Shown here in pieces: positions 52,755-61,612 of a stretch of DNA of 64,000 bases; within the stretch, counting starts at the first letter, position 1, and every line of letters starts with the position of its first letter. The notes beneath the pieces were generated by a model. The model worked only from the letters and a program-made list of their open reading frames with translations. It was not told where the DNA came from and made no database searches. Source of the stretch: JAKSCF01 sp028279945 (GTDB lineage: Bacteria > Bacillota > Clostridia > Peptostreptococcales > JAAYPU01); contig JANQMT010000078.1 in NCBI GenBank assembly GCA_028279945.1, positions 62,001-126,000 of the forward strand, given 5' to 3'. A program made the translations under genes and the position numbers.

Positions 52755-53236
52755 TAAAGCACCTCCCCATATATCATACCAATGACTAATGAGACAATTA
52801 TTGCAGTTATGAAGCCTGCAATATTCCTAATAATTGTCAGCTTTGCGCCAAAATATTTTTTCTCAATTGGGTAGGTTAATATTCCAACCATCATTAGACT
52901 AGTAGTAAAAGCTGCTAATACCGTGTAACTTACTCCTTTTTTCAGCAATAATCCACACAATGGAAAAGAAATAAAACCAGGAAGTAGAGATATTGAGCCT
53001 AACAGAGATGCAAGGGTTACACCTTTGAATATATCTGTTGTGCCAAGATATTCTGCTATGACATAATCAGGCAAAAAGTACAGAACAATTGAAACCAATG
53101 CCAAAGTTATCCATAATAAAGGCAGCATATTGATAAAGATTTTTAATGCTGCTTTCAGAGCTTTTTTAGTTTTGGATACATCTTTAAGTGCTGATATTAT
53201 AAGGGATACTGAAGCCACCGCATATAAGTAAGTCAT
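52754..53236 (-). CDS. permease half, ArsP/DUF318-like, first gene
   Basis: This 160-residue protein has five hydrophobic helices. The segment LGTTDIFKGVTLASLLGSISLLPGFISFPLCGLLLKKG corresponds to the repeated core of the same permease type seen in the next gene, so the two resemble the two halves of one transporter. It follows arsR by 17 bases in the same operon. It probably needs its partner for function. Confidence 0.75.
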   Translation of the reverse strand: MTYLYAVASVSLIISALKDVSKTKKALKAALKIFINMLPLLWITLALVSIVLYFLPDYVIAEYLGTTDIFKGVTLASLLGSISLLPGFISFPLCGLLLKKGVSYTVLAAFTTSLMMVGILTYPIEKKYFGAKLTIIRNIAGFITAIIVSLVIGMIYGEVL

Positions 53237-53253
53237 TAATTATCACCATACCC

Positions 53254-53598
53254 TTAACTATCTTTTTTGCATACTTCAGTGCAGTCAATAGAATCAATAT
53301 CAAGAATTTTCTTTTGCTCAGAGAAATCAACAACGTCTTTTGACAATTCATTAATAATGCCCTGTAATTCTTCTATTACATTTTTCTGAACATTATAATG
53401 CACATAATCTCCAATTCTTTCTCCTTTAATAAGACCTGAATGACTTAGAAGCTTTAAGTGTTGTGATACATCCGACTTAGAAATGTCTAAAACTTTTGCA
53501 AGCCCGTTCATACATATCTGTTTTTCAGACAGCAATAAAAATAATTTGAATCTCGTCTCATCTCCTAAAGCATTAAATTTTTCCACTAGTTTTTTCAT
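53254..53598 (-). CDS. ArsR-type metal-responsive repressor
   Basis: This 114-residue ArsR/SmtB protein has the winged-helix recognition segment DISKSDVSQHLKLLSHSGLI. Cysteines lie at ICMNG near the N-terminal half and in a C-terminal DCTEVCKKDS tail, possible ligands for As(III) or another thiophilic metal. It is the first gene of the operon with AAAGGAGG. Two identical-type dyads in its promoter region support autorepression. Confidence 0.92.
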   Translation of the reverse strand: MKKLVEKFNALGDETRFKLFLLLSEKQICMNGLAKVLDISKSDVSQHLKLLSHSGLIKGERIGDYVHYNVQKNVIEELQGIINELSKDVVDFSEQKKILDIDSIDCTEVCKKDS

Positions 53599-53614
53599 AA
53601 CTAGACCTCCTTTT

Positions 53615-53678
53615 TTAATTAAGTATATGATTAATTAAATTATAATTCATAAATTTAATTAAGTCAACAATTAATTAA
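53615..53678 (-). promoter_or_regulatory. arsR promoter with two matching operators
   Basis: The dyad TTAATTAA-N8-TTAATTAA occurs twice (53615-53638 and 53655-53678), with starts 40 bases apart. On the minus strand the promoter TTGACT (53667-53662), 17 bases, TATAAT (53644-53639) lies between and across them. One operator covers the -35 and one lies just after the -10, a tight repression layout. Confidence 0.82.
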
Positions 53679-53732
53679 ACAAAGAATAAAAAAGAGAGAA
53701 TACTACTCTCTCCTTTATTTGTAGAATATTCT

Positions 53733-54680
53733 CTAAAACTTCAACTCTTTCAAAATCTTCTTCAGCTTATCTGCGGAAGCATGTAGGAGACTTACTTCAC
53801 TTTCTTCAAGAGGAACTTCCAAAACTTTATGTATACCTGATCGATTAACAATGGTTGGCAGGCTTAAGGCAATATCCGTTATTTCATATTGACCATTAAT
53901 GACGCTAGATACTGTTAAGATCGCATTTTCATTTCTTAAAATAGCTTCAACAATTCGTCTTATTGTTAATGCAACCCCATAATAAGTAGCACCTTTACGT
54001 TCTAAAATGTGATATCCTGCATCTCTTACATTTTCAAATATCCTGGTTTTATCATCCATGATAAATGCATTGGAACATATTGGACAATACTGATCAAGTT
54101 TCATCCCGGCAATATTCGTTAAGCTCCAAGCAGCCACTTCACTATCACCATGTTCACCTATAATATATCCATGTACATTTCTTGCATCAATATTGAAATG
54201 CTCGCTCAAAAGATAGCGAAATCTTGAACTGTCTAATACAGTCCCTGACCCTATTACTTTAGATGCTTCATACCCAGCACTTTTAGCAGCAATATAGGTC
54301 AATATATCTACCGGATTAGTGGCTATAAGGATGATGGCATCTTTAGTCTGATTGGATATATTTTCCATAATCGTTTTCATGATAACACTATTTTTATTGG
54401 CTAAGTCAAGACGGGTTTGCCCTGGTTCAATGCTAGGTCCTGCGGTCATAATAATTATGTCAGCATCTTTGCAATCAGAATAATTGCCTACACGGATGTC
54501 CATAGGCTTCACAAAGGATAACCCGTGGTTTAAATCCATAACTTCTCCTTCAGCTTTATTATGGTTAATATCAATAAGAACCATCTCCGTTATCAAGCTG
54601 GAATGCATCAATGTAAATGCTGTGGTAGAACCAACAAATCCAGTTCCTATGACAACTACTTTATTACTACTATTCCCCAT
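53733..54680 (-). CDS. ldh: L-lactate dehydrogenase
   Basis: This 315-residue enzyme has the NAD-binding start VVVIGTGFVGSTTAF, IATNPVDILTY and the catalytic GEHGDSEVAAWS with His. It reduces pyruvate to L-lactate and so regenerates NAD+ in fermentation. It is monocistronic with AAAGGAG. The substrate-specificity loop (GPSIEPGQTRLDLANKN) holds Gln-Thr-Arg, consistent with lactate rather than malate. Confidence 0.92.
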   Translation of the reverse strand: MGNSSNKVVVIGTGFVGSTTAFTLMHSSLITEMVLIDINHNKAEGEVMDLNHGLSFVKPMDIRVGNYSDCKDADIIIMTAGPSIEPGQTRLDLANKNSVIMKTIMENISNQTKDAIILIATNPVDILTYIAAKSAGYEASKVIGSGTVLDSSRFRYLLSEHFNIDARNVHGYIIGEHGDSEVAAWSLTNIAGMKLDQYCPICSNAFIMDDKTRIFENVRDAGYHILERKGATYYGVALTIRRIVEAILRNENAILTVSSVINGQYEITDIALSLPTIVNRSGIHKVLEVPLEESEVSLLHASADKLKKILKELKF

Positions 54681-54800
54681 TTTACAACACTCCTTTCATA
54701 TATAGTATGAACCGTATATATCACTTAGATTCCACACCTAATCAAATTCGTCTTAAAAAAATCTTAATTTCTTAGATTGGTTCTCTATATTCTACTCCTC

Positions 54801-54832
54801 CCAAAAAAAATCCCCAAACTCTCGTCTGGGGA
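54801..54832 (-). terminator. terminator of the 54838-55551 gene
   Basis: Minus strand TCCCCAGAC, tetraloop GAGA, GTTTGGGGA (9 bp, one G-U), then eight T. It lies six bases after the stop. Confidence 0.88.
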
Positions 54833-54837
54833 AGACA

Positions 54838-55551
54838 TTATTCCTTCTCTTTACTTTTATCATTAACATATCGCATGATTGCATAAGTTATAAAAATAAT
54901 TATGCCATATAAAATAGTTTCTCTTAACCCTTCCTCCATTAAAGTTATAGTTCCTCCACCCTTTTCTACAGGGTATTTTTCTCTGATTTCATCTGTAATA
55001 TCGTTATTTTCTTGATCGAATAATATGAGCTCATCAAATTTCGAAACATGTTCAGGTATCTCAAAATATTTTATGAAGTAATCCTCTCCTGAAATAACAG
55101 AACTGAATTCATATCCATCATATTTCAATTTGAATGATGATATTTCTCTTTCAAAGTTTTCCCCCATAATTATTCTGAATGCTTTTTGATTGGTTTTTAA
55201 ATCCGTTGTCAGAAATGTACGCCCACCTGTATGACCTGTACTGAGGATCTCATATCTGCCATTTAGACCTTTTTTTAGTTTGGCATATGCAAATAGTTCT
55301 TTACCGTCTCTCTGATAGCTTAAAAATACAATGGTTCTATCACCAATATGCTCCATTTTCTTAATTTCAAGCGTATCAGAATTACTGTCATCTAACTGTG
55401 AATATTTTAGATCTATATCCATCATAAAATCCGCAAGTGCTATTTCAATTGACTCTTTATTATTTTTAATAGAATATTGGTTGAAATATATAAATATTAT
55501 TAAAAAAATAGCAATAGCAATGACTGTCATATTTATTATTCTCTTTTTCAT
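54838..55551 (-). CDS. membrane-anchored protein, unknown
   Basis: This 237-residue protein has one N-terminal helix (ITVIAIAIFLIIFIYF, about residues 6-24), an extracytoplasmic domain and a C-terminal helix (ILYGIIIFITYAIMRY, about 212-228). It is therefore anchored at both ends. No motif is recognised. The start has an AGAGGTG site. It is monocistronic, with a strong terminator. Confidence 0.7.
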   Translation of the reverse strand: MKKRIINMTVIAIAIFLIIFIYFNQYSIKNNKESIEIALADFMMDIDLKYSQLDDSNSDTLEIKKMEHIGDRTIVFLSYQRDGKELFAYAKLKKGLNGRYEILSTGHTGGRTFLTTDLKTNQKAFRIIMGENFEREISSFKLKYDGYEFSSVISGEDYFIKYFEIPEHVSKFDELILFDQENNDITDEIREKYPVEKGGGTITLMEEGLRETILYGIIIFITYAIMRYVNDKSKEKE

Positions 55552-55594
55552 TTTACACCTCTAGCTTTTGTTCAGTTTTCTAAAAATTATCCAG

Positions 55595-56434
55595 CTATTT
55601 AAGCCAAGCAAATCCTTGCTTAATTAAAAATGCTTTTGCATCCTTATAAGTAAGCCCTTCTCCATCATTGTAGTAAATGCCATGCCAAAATTGCATCGAT
55701 GAAATTTTGTCATGAGTTTTGAAATAAGTTTCTATTTCGTTAGCATAAGCATCATCACGGTAGAGTCTGGCACATTTTATCAATTCAGCCATCCATTTCT
55801 CTTGTGCCTTCATATTCCACGAATCATTTTTCTCTCTGTAAGCATTCATCAAATCATCCATTGGAACTTCATTATAACCATTAGAATGTACAATGATGCT
55901 TTTATCATATTTCTTTTGAAGGCGTGGTTTGACTTTGGGATAGCCTACAGTGAGCATAAGCGCAGGAATAACGCCTGTTGGAAGATTCAATAGTTTTGAA
56001 ACACTTTCCAGATGATTAATGATATTCCCAATATACACTGATTTTAAATCAAAAGCTTCCGCCGCTAACGTAAAAGTATGGGCAGCAATGCCAACATTAA
56101 GCATTGACATCCAAAATTCGCAGAAATCATCCAAAGCATTGTGAGCGAAGGGTTCCACTTCATTAATACGCATTATTTTTCGGTAATCAATACAAAAAAC
56201 CAGATTTAAAGGTGCAGCAGCGATGAATTTTTGATTCCGGCAATAACCTGCAATTTCTTCTTTTAATGCAGCGTCATCAATTTTAATGACTGTATAGTTC
56301 TGAAAACCGCCTGCAGTAGGTGATTTTGTCATCAGATCTAATAAAGTGTCCAGAACATTATCAGGAATTTGTTTTGATAAAAAACTTCTGCAGCTGGCTC
56401 GGTTATTTATAATATCAATAACATTGGTATTCAT
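55595..56434 (-). CDS. nitroreductase family protein, long form
   Basis: This 279-residue protein has an N-terminal nitroreductase domain (NRASCRSFLSKQIP, then KSPTAGGFQNYTVI, VGIAAHTFTLAAEAF). A C-terminal part of about 80 residues is unlike the short form at 39190. It is NfsA-like and probably FMN-dependent. The substrate is unknown. The start has an AAGGAGG site. Confidence 0.82.
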   Translation of the reverse strand: MNTNVIDIINNRASCRSFLSKQIPDNVLDTLLDLMTKSPTAGGFQNYTVIKIDDAALKEEIAGYCRNQKFIAAAPLNLVFCIDYRKIMRINEVEPFAHNALDDFCEFWMSMLNVGIAAHTFTLAAEAFDLKSVYIGNIINHLESVSKLLNLPTGVIPALMLTVGYPKVKPRLQKKYDKSIIVHSNGYNEVPMDDLMNAYREKNDSWNMKAQEKWMAELIKCARLYRDDAYANEIETYFKTHDKISSMQFWHGIYYNDGEGLTYKDAKAFLIKQGFAWLK

Positions 56435-56522
56435 AGAACTACCTCCTTAGTACTTAGAACCATCTCTTATATTTCAATATCGTATTCTTTTTTATCTTAA
56501 AAGCAACATCCCACATAACGAT

Positions 56523-57308
56523 TTAATTGTATTTCACCCATTCATCATAATGACTAAATCCAGGGTGATATTCAAGTCTTGTGTTGCCAAAATATAAACC
56601 ATCATCCTTATATGTAAGCGTAATCCCAGTAACCTCTTCTTTTGTGATCATATTACCATTTAACAAGTGGTTTGGAATATCCATATATATCTTATTATTA
56701 TGTATTTTAGCTTCTGACTGATAGGTACTCATAACAGGAAGTCCACTTCCATAAGTCATGCTAAGTGCATATTTTGTATCGTTCTCTGTATAAAAATATA
56801 TACCATATCCTAGAGACCAGCTGCCTTCTAATGTACGCCACTCTTTTTCATTAATCATGTTCCATATTTCATCTTCAGTTAAATCCGTTGTTTTTTCTGA
56901 TAAACATACAAAGTCTGTATTCTTTTCTACCTTGAAAACAATGTTATCATTTACATTTATACCGTTACTAAAGTAACCAATGGTAATACCTAAATTACTG
57001 GGATATCCTATTATTTCACAAACCACTTTTTTGTCTTTAACAAATATTAGATGTGGCATGGCTTCAATTACAGTTTCACTTACATTTGCTTTAAAACCAA
57101 TGGTTTCTTGTATTTCTTCTTTAGATGTATACGGACAAAAGGAGTAAGCCATATCCCATTCAAAAGGCGTAACCTCCTTTAGCATAACCTCCGCTCCATT
57201 TTCTAATGATTTTACATTGTTGATAAAGCCTTCTTCATTCTTATTTTGCTGCGATATCCATAATACCAGCATAAGCAAACAAATAACTAGTACGATTATT
57301 TTTTTCAT
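56523..57308 (-). CDS. secreted protein, unknown, downstream of RAYT
   Basis: This 261-residue protein has an N-terminal signal or anchor helix (IIVLVICLLMLVLWIS). It shows no domain I know; acidic and tyrosine-rich segments (FYTENDTKYALSMTYGSG) suggest a beta-rich extracellular fold. The start codon overlaps the RAYT stop by four bases (ATGA). Its ribosome-binding site GGGAG begins inside the REP core, so the RAYT gene became its upstream neighbour through insertion. Confidence 0.7.
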   Translation of the reverse strand: MKKIIVLVICLLMLVLWISQQNKNEEGFINNVKSLENGAEVMLKEVTPFEWDMAYSFCPYTSKEEIQETIGFKANVSETVIEAMPHLIFVKDKKVVCEIIGYPSNLGITIGYFSNGINVNDNIVFKVEKNTDFVCLSEKTTDLTEDEIWNMINEKEWRTLEGSWSLGYGIYFYTENDTKYALSMTYGSGLPVMSTYQSEAKIHNNKIYMDIPNHLLNGNMITKEEVTGITLTYKDDGLYFGNTRLEYHPGFSHYDEWVKYN

Positions 57309-58093
57309 TTCAATCTCCCGGGACGGTTCTTTTTGTTTGAACTATAGACCTGATGTAAACTTGTTTCTGTAAGTTCCGCTATTCTTCGATATGATAGCTT
57401 TGTTTCTGTTAAGAGTTTTTTGATTAATTCCTCTTTATTTTGAAATTGCTTAGAATCTGTTATACCCTTCTCTTCAAAGTAAGCTGCCATGATTTCTTCT
57501 GCTTCTTTTTCTTTGCGCTTGGCGACTTCTTCTTTCACATCTAAATAGTCATCTTCATCTTGAGCATTGTGAAATTCAATGAAGTCTTTCTCTGAAAGAA
57601 AACCATCAAGAACTTGCTTTTTTATATCCTTATCAATAACATCTATTTCTTCTTTACCCATATACTCTTTCATACTGCTCCACTTGTACTCTTCAGCTGT
57701 TGAAGTTAAATGGCCCTTTACCGGGTTATTATGTACATACCTAATTGCCCCATATAAATACCTCTCATCAGAAATACCTTCACTTTTAAATCGATCTTGA
57801 AATACCGGGCCTATTCTTTTATGATTCCGATTATAAGACATGGCATAAGAAATATTTATCCGCTTCATAATGGTTGCAAGTACAGGTTTTTCACAAATGA
57901 CGATCATATGTAAATGATTGTTCATAATACAATATGCAGCTATTTGACACGACTCTTCGTTTGTTTTTTCTTTGATAATAGATATTATTTTATCTTTCTC
58001 TTTTTCTGTATTGAATATCTTTTCTTTATTAATACCTCGTTCCATTACATGGTAGTATCCGGTTTCACTTTCCACCCTTGCTTGTCTTGGCAT
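57305..58093 (-). CDS. REP-associated tyrosine transposase (RAYT)
   Basis: This 262-residue Y1_Tnp/IS200-like protein has the HUH motif H60-L-H62 in NNHLHMIV and the catalytic-type Tyr119 in IRYVHNNPVKGHL. GPVFQDRFKSEGI is also typical. An extra 95-residue C-terminal part ends with a helix-turn-helix-like stretch (LSYRRIAELTETSLHQVY). The last residues (NKKNRPGRLK) are encoded partly by the REP core at 57320-57339, and another REP palindrome lies 42 bases upstream of the start. RAYTs move and bind REP sequences. It appears intact. Confidence 0.9.
   Translation of the reverse strand: MPRQARVESETGYYHVMERGINKEKIFNTEKEKDKIISIIKEKTNEESCQIAAYCIMNNHLHMIVICEKPVLATIMKRINISYAMSYNRNHKRIGPVFQDRFKSEGISDERYLYGAIRYVHNNPVKGHLTSTAEEYKWSSMKEYMGKEEIDVIDKDIKKQVLDGFLSEKDFIEFHNAQDEDDYLDVKEEVAKRKEKEAEEIMAAYFEEKGITDSKQFQNKEELIKKLLTETKLSYRRIAELTETSLHQVYSSNKKNRPGRLK
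57320..57339. repeat. REP-like core inside the RAYT 3' end, copy 4
   Basis: gggacggttctttttgtttg identical to copies 1 and 2; the next bases aactata also resemble copy 2. It encodes codons for SNKKNRP at the end of the RAYT on the minus strand. Confidence 0.9.
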
Positions 58094-58134
58094 TTTATCA
58101 CCCCCACATTGATTTTATCACATAATAAAACGAA

Positions 58135-58163
58135 ATCAAACAAAAGCGTCCCTTTTGTTTGAT
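58135..58163. repeat. REP-like palindrome upstream of the RAYT, copy 5
   Basis: ATCAAACAAAAG, loop CGTCC, CTTTTGTTTGAT: a perfect 12-bp stem. The loop retains GTCC of the REP core. With copy 4 it brackets the RAYT gene. Confidence 0.88.
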
Positions 58164-58167
58164 TTGC

Positions 58168-58221
58168 AATTATATATCGCATGTTATATAATCTTTGTTA
58201 TATAACATGTGATATATAATT
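58168..58221 (+). promoter_or_regulatory. long dyad operator before the TetR gene
   Basis: Two 24-base arms (58168-58191 and 58198-58221; core CATGTTATATAA-TCTTTG-TTATATAACATG) match in 23 positions. This is far longer than common operators. The dyad lies 30 bases before the TetR start and probably overlaps its promoter. Confidence 0.75.
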
Positions 58222-58250
58222 ATAGAATATGTATAGAAAGGAACTGCTGT

Positions 58251-58820
58251 ATGGGCCCTAAAACAAAATTTTCAAAAGAACAAATCATTGATATTGCTTT
58301 TGAAATCGCTAAAAAGGATGGAATTGATAACATCACCATTCGAAAAGTTGCAGAAAAATTGGGGAGTTCGATTGCACCTATTTATGTCAATTTTAAAAGT
58401 ATAAATGAGTTGACACAAGCTGTACTCAGTAAAATCTTTAGCATTAGCAAAAAGATGTTATGGGAACAGAATACGCTTAACCCGTTTCGTGATATGGGAA
58501 TAGCCAGCTTAAGGTTTGCTAAGAAATATCCTGTACTTTTTAGAGATCTAGTAATGAAAAACAATTGCCATATGAAAGATTATAATCAAGTAATGGACAC
58601 TATTCTGATCAAACAAATGAAAAAAGATCCCACACTGGATGATTTTACAGATAATGAACTTGCGTCAATTTTATTAAAAATGAGGATTTTTCAACTCGGG
58701 CTTTCTGTGATGATATCCAATGGATTACTCTCTGACAATTTTACAGAAAATGATGCTGTGTCACTGTTAGATAGTACTGCCAATGATATTATTCATACCA
58801 CACGAGAGAAAAAAACTTAA
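58251..58820 (+). CDS. TetR family regulator
   Basis: This protein of about 189 residues has a TetR helix-turn-helix (ITIRKVAEKLGSSIAPIYVNFKSINEL). The ATG at 58251 follows AAGGAA; the longer frame from 58209 begins within the operator dyad. The serine-hydrolase gene follows at 25 bases and is probably in the same unit. The regulator likely represses both through the 54-base dyad upstream. Confidence 0.88.
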   Translation: MGPKTKFSKEQIIDIAFEIAKKDGIDNITIRKVAEKLGSSIAPIYVNFKSINELTQAVLSKIFSISKKMLWEQNTLNPFRDMGIASLRFAKKYPVLFRDLVMKNNCHMKDYNQVMDTILIKQMKKDPTLDDFTDNELASILLKMRIFQLGLSVMISNGLLSDNFTENDAVSLLDSTANDIIHTTREKKT

Positions 58821-58845
58821 AATGTGAACGTGGAGGCATATAAAT

Positions 58846-59964
58846 ATGAAAAAAGAAGCGGTTGAAAAATTACTGGAGAAACACTTTAGAGGCGTAGTCC
58901 AAAAAGATCCTAAAATACATAATGCATTTATGCTAATCCATTCGGAAAAGTATGGGATTCACCTGAATATGGCACAAGGCATCACAGGCAGTATTCCAGC
59001 TGATCCCCAACAGCCTTACTATATTGCTAGCATTGGCAAGCTCTTTATATCCGTACTTACAGGTATCTTATTTGAAAAGAAAAAAATATCCTATGATGAT
59101 TTTATCACTCAATATTTAGAACACGATCTATTAGATAGTTTACACATTTATAAAGGAATAGATTATACAGAGCGTATAAAGATTAAACATTTATTAAATC
59201 ATACTTCTGGATTAAGCGATTATTTTGAAGATCAACCTAAACAAGGTAAGTCCATGCTGGAAATGATTGTTGAGCAACCCAGTCGATCTTGGTCACCCCG
59301 GGATATCATTCATTGGTCAAAGAAACATTTAAAGTCTCATTTTCCTCCAGGTAGAGGTTTTCATTACAGCGATACAGGCTATCATATTTTGGGCTTAATA
59401 TTAGAGAAAATTACCGGTATGCCTTTGCATGAAGTACTGGAATACTATATTTTCAATCCTCTGGATATGCATTATTCCTACATGGTAACGCATTCGGGAT
59501 CCTTGAAACAAAATAGCTATCCAGCAGCTGATGTCTATATAATGCATACTCATGCAAAAGATTTAAACATTCTAAAAAGCGATTATGCAGGTGGAGGTAT
59601 TGTTGCTCCGGCAGAGGATTTATTAAAATTCATGAACGCCTTGAAAAAACACGAAATTATCGGTAAAGATACTTTTGAAAAAATGAAAGATTGGGCAGGA
59701 TTCTTCAACTTATCCTTTGTGGGCATTAATTATGGCTACGGATTAATGAGTTTCAAAACTATTCCATTAATTTTACCTTCAAGGTATAATGCTTGGGGTA
59801 ATATTGGTTCAATAGGCTCTTTCATGTTTTATCATCCTTTAACAGACACTTTCTTGATTGGAAATTTAAATCATTTTCGGTACCACAGAAAGGGTATTCA
59901 GCTAATGTTTAAAGCCATTGATATCATTTTAAAATGTCATCCTTTAGATAACCGTTTTTATTAA
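58846..59964 (+). CDS. beta-lactamase-fold serine hydrolase
   Basis: This 372-residue protein is of the class C beta-lactamase/penicillin-binding type: nucleophile motif SIGK (IASIGKLFIS, Ser about residue 62), YSDTGYH as the YxN-like motif, and HTSGLSDYF. It has no signal peptide, so an esterase or amidase in the cytoplasm is more likely than a lactamase. It is cotranscribed with the TetR gene and ends five bases from the convergent iolB stop. Confidence 0.87.
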   Translation: MKKEAVEKLLEKHFRGVVQKDPKIHNAFMLIHSEKYGIHLNMAQGITGSIPADPQQPYYIASIGKLFISVLTGILFEKKKISYDDFITQYLEHDLLDSLHIYKGIDYTERIKIKHLLNHTSGLSDYFEDQPKQGKSMLEMIVEQPSRSWSPRDIIHWSKKHLKSHFPPGRGFHYSDTGYHILGLILEKITGMPLHEVLEYYIFNPLDMHYSYMVTHSGSLKQNSYPAADVYIMHTHAKDLNILKSDYAGGGIVAPAEDLLKFMNALKKHEIIGKDTFEKMKDWAGFFNLSFVGINYGYGLMSFKTIPLILPSRYNAWGNIGSIGSFMFYHPLTDTFLIGNLNHFRYHRKGIQLMFKAIDIILKCHPLDNRFY

Positions 59965-59969
59965 CACTG

Positions 59970-60764
59970 CTATATATTCTCCGGCCAATATTTGGCATCC
60001 GCTTTTTCGGTCCAAAGATATTTTTCTTCAAAGGTTGGCTTTATATATGGATCTCCCGGAAGGTGACGAATCATCCACAAAAAGTACATAGCATAACCGG
60101 GAGCAGCTACCTGGGGATGCACATAATTGGGCATAATTTTTACTGTATCGTTTTGCTCCAGTAAAATGGCATCATCTCCGTGACGCAGCAGCCCGAATCC
60201 GTCTTCCGGCCAGAATTTATAGAAGTAAATCTCCGGCTGGCGGTGGTGATGTGAAGGAAAACCTGCCCATCGTCCTGGAATATGAACATCCTCACCAAAC
60301 ATAATGTTGGAGTGAGGTGTGAGCCGAACATCCATTGCAGTACGCACAATACGTCTTCCTGCATCCATCATGGTATCTGCACCCCTAACTTCATTAGTCA
60401 CCTTTTCCTTTTCGTAAACGGCCCCTTCAAAAGATTTATCATTTTCTGTTCTTATAATGGCAATTTCACTGTTTTCCCCAATACCTAGGATTTCATAAGG
60501 TGTGTTTTTATCTGTGTTCAGACACCAGAGGTTATCATCAAAGCAATTATCTCTCTGCACTTTTACTTTTTTACTGTTATAGGAAACTTCAATTTCTCCG
60601 GATAGTAGAATGACCACTTTCTCCAAGTTCGTGGGATCCGCAAAGGTCTTACCTTTTTCTAATTTCAAAATCCCAAAGTCCATCAGCATTTCGCTATGTT
60701 TCCCAGATAACGCTGTGATACTGTTATAACCTGCGTGGAATGGTTCTTTTTGTTTCAATCTCAT
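59970..60764 (-). CDS. iolB: 5-deoxy-glucuronate isomerase
   Basis: This 264-residue cupin protein has FPSHHHRQPEIYFYKFWPEDGFG and NYVHPQVAAPGYAMYFLWMIRHLPGDP, both typical of IolB. It isomerises 5-deoxy-glucuronate to 5-dehydro-2-deoxygluconate in myo-inositol breakdown. It is the third gene of an iolC-iolJ-iolB run, 11 bases after iolJ, with AGGAGG. Confidence 0.94.
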   Translation of the reverse strand: MRLKQKEPFHAGYNSITALSGKHSEMLMDFGILKLEKGKTFADPTNLEKVVILLSGEIEVSYNSKKVKVQRDNCFDDNLWCLNTDKNTPYEILGIGENSEIAIIRTENDKSFEGAVYEKEKVTNEVRGADTMMDAGRRIVRTAMDVRLTPHSNIMFGEDVHIPGRWAGFPSHHHRQPEIYFYKFWPEDGFGLLRHGDDAILLEQNDTVKIMPNYVHPQVAAPGYAMYFLWMIRHLPGDPYIKPTFEEKYLWTEKADAKYWPENI

Positions 60765-60775
60765 TTTTTCTCCTC

Positions 60776-61594
60776 CTATGATAGGCTATTAATAATTTCT
60801 AATGCTTTCTTATAGACTTTTTCTCTTGGTGTACGCATCAGCTTCAGACGGTCAAATTCATCGGGCTTGCTTGCCATTTCTTGTCGAAGAGCGCTTCCAA
60901 ATTCCTGACGAATCACTGTTCCAATGTTGATTTTTCCGAAGTTATGTTTTTTCAGCTCAGCAATATCCTCAGAAGTGATGCCGCTGGCACCATGTATCAC
61001 CAATGGCGTACTGCAAAGGGCTTCAATCTCATTTACCAATGAAAAATTAATTTTTACTTTTTTATCCGTCAGTCGATGTACATTGCCGACGGATACCGCC
61101 AGAAGATCAACACCGCTTTCTTCTGCAAGCTGTTTTGCTTCTTCCGGCTCCGTAAATACAATCTCTGTTTCCTTTTTATCTAAATAAGGTACGTAACCAA
61201 TTTCTCCTTCTACCATTACATTATTATGGTGGGCATAATCAACGATATCTCGCGTATTTCGAATATTTTCGATTAACGGCAGCCTGCTTCCGTCATACAT
61301 AACGGAGGCATATCCTGCATGAATCGCACGAAAGATCACTTCTTTGTCGCTGCAATGATCCAGATGGACACCAACCGGTACGGCAGTACTTTTCGCAATG
61401 GAAGTCAATAAGGCGCCCCAGTGTTCCACATCCATCTCATTGCAGGCATCTCGGTTTGTCATTAACAAAACCGGCTGCCTTGCATCTTCTGCTGCACGCA
61501 CAATTTCCACCGCATCCTCATACCCAAAGACATTGAAACCTGCTACTATCTTGTTATCTCTTGCTGCATTTCGAATTTCCTCTAGCATTCTCAC
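60776..61594 (-). CDS. iolJ: class II aldolase, IolJ-type
   Basis: This protein of about 272 residues is a class II fructose-bisphosphate-aldolase-family enzyme: VPVGVHLDHCSD (zinc His), VMVEGEIGYVP, LVIHGASGI. In this cluster it should split 2-deoxy-5-keto-gluconate 6-phosphate, the product of IolC, into dihydroxyacetone phosphate and malonic semialdehyde. The start is a GTG at 61594 with AAGGGA at some distance. Ordinary FbaA function is the alternative, but the neighbours argue for IolJ. Confidence 0.9.
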   Translation of the reverse strand: MRMLEEIRNAARDNKIVAGFNVFGYEDAVEIVRAAEDARQPVLLMTNRDACNEMDVEHWGALLTSIAKSTAVPVGVHLDHCSDKEVIFRAIHAGYASVMYDGSRLPLIENIRNTRDIVDYAHHNNVMVEGEIGYVPYLDKKETEIVFTEPEEAKQLAEESGVDLLAVSVGNVHRLTDKKVKINFSLVNEIEALCSTPLVIHGASGITSEDIAELKKHNFGKINIGTVIRQEFGSALRQEMASKPDEFDRLKLMRTPREKVYKKALEIINSLS

Positions 61595-61612
61595 TTTATA
61601 ATGTATTCCCTT

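Noticed and set aside
58209..58250. Longer N-terminus of the TetR gene at 58251
   Set aside because: It would begin inside the operator dyad and has no ribosome-binding site.
58846..59964. Secreted antibiotic-resistance beta-lactamase
   Set aside because: The fold motifs are present but there is no signal peptide, and many such hydrolases have other substrates.
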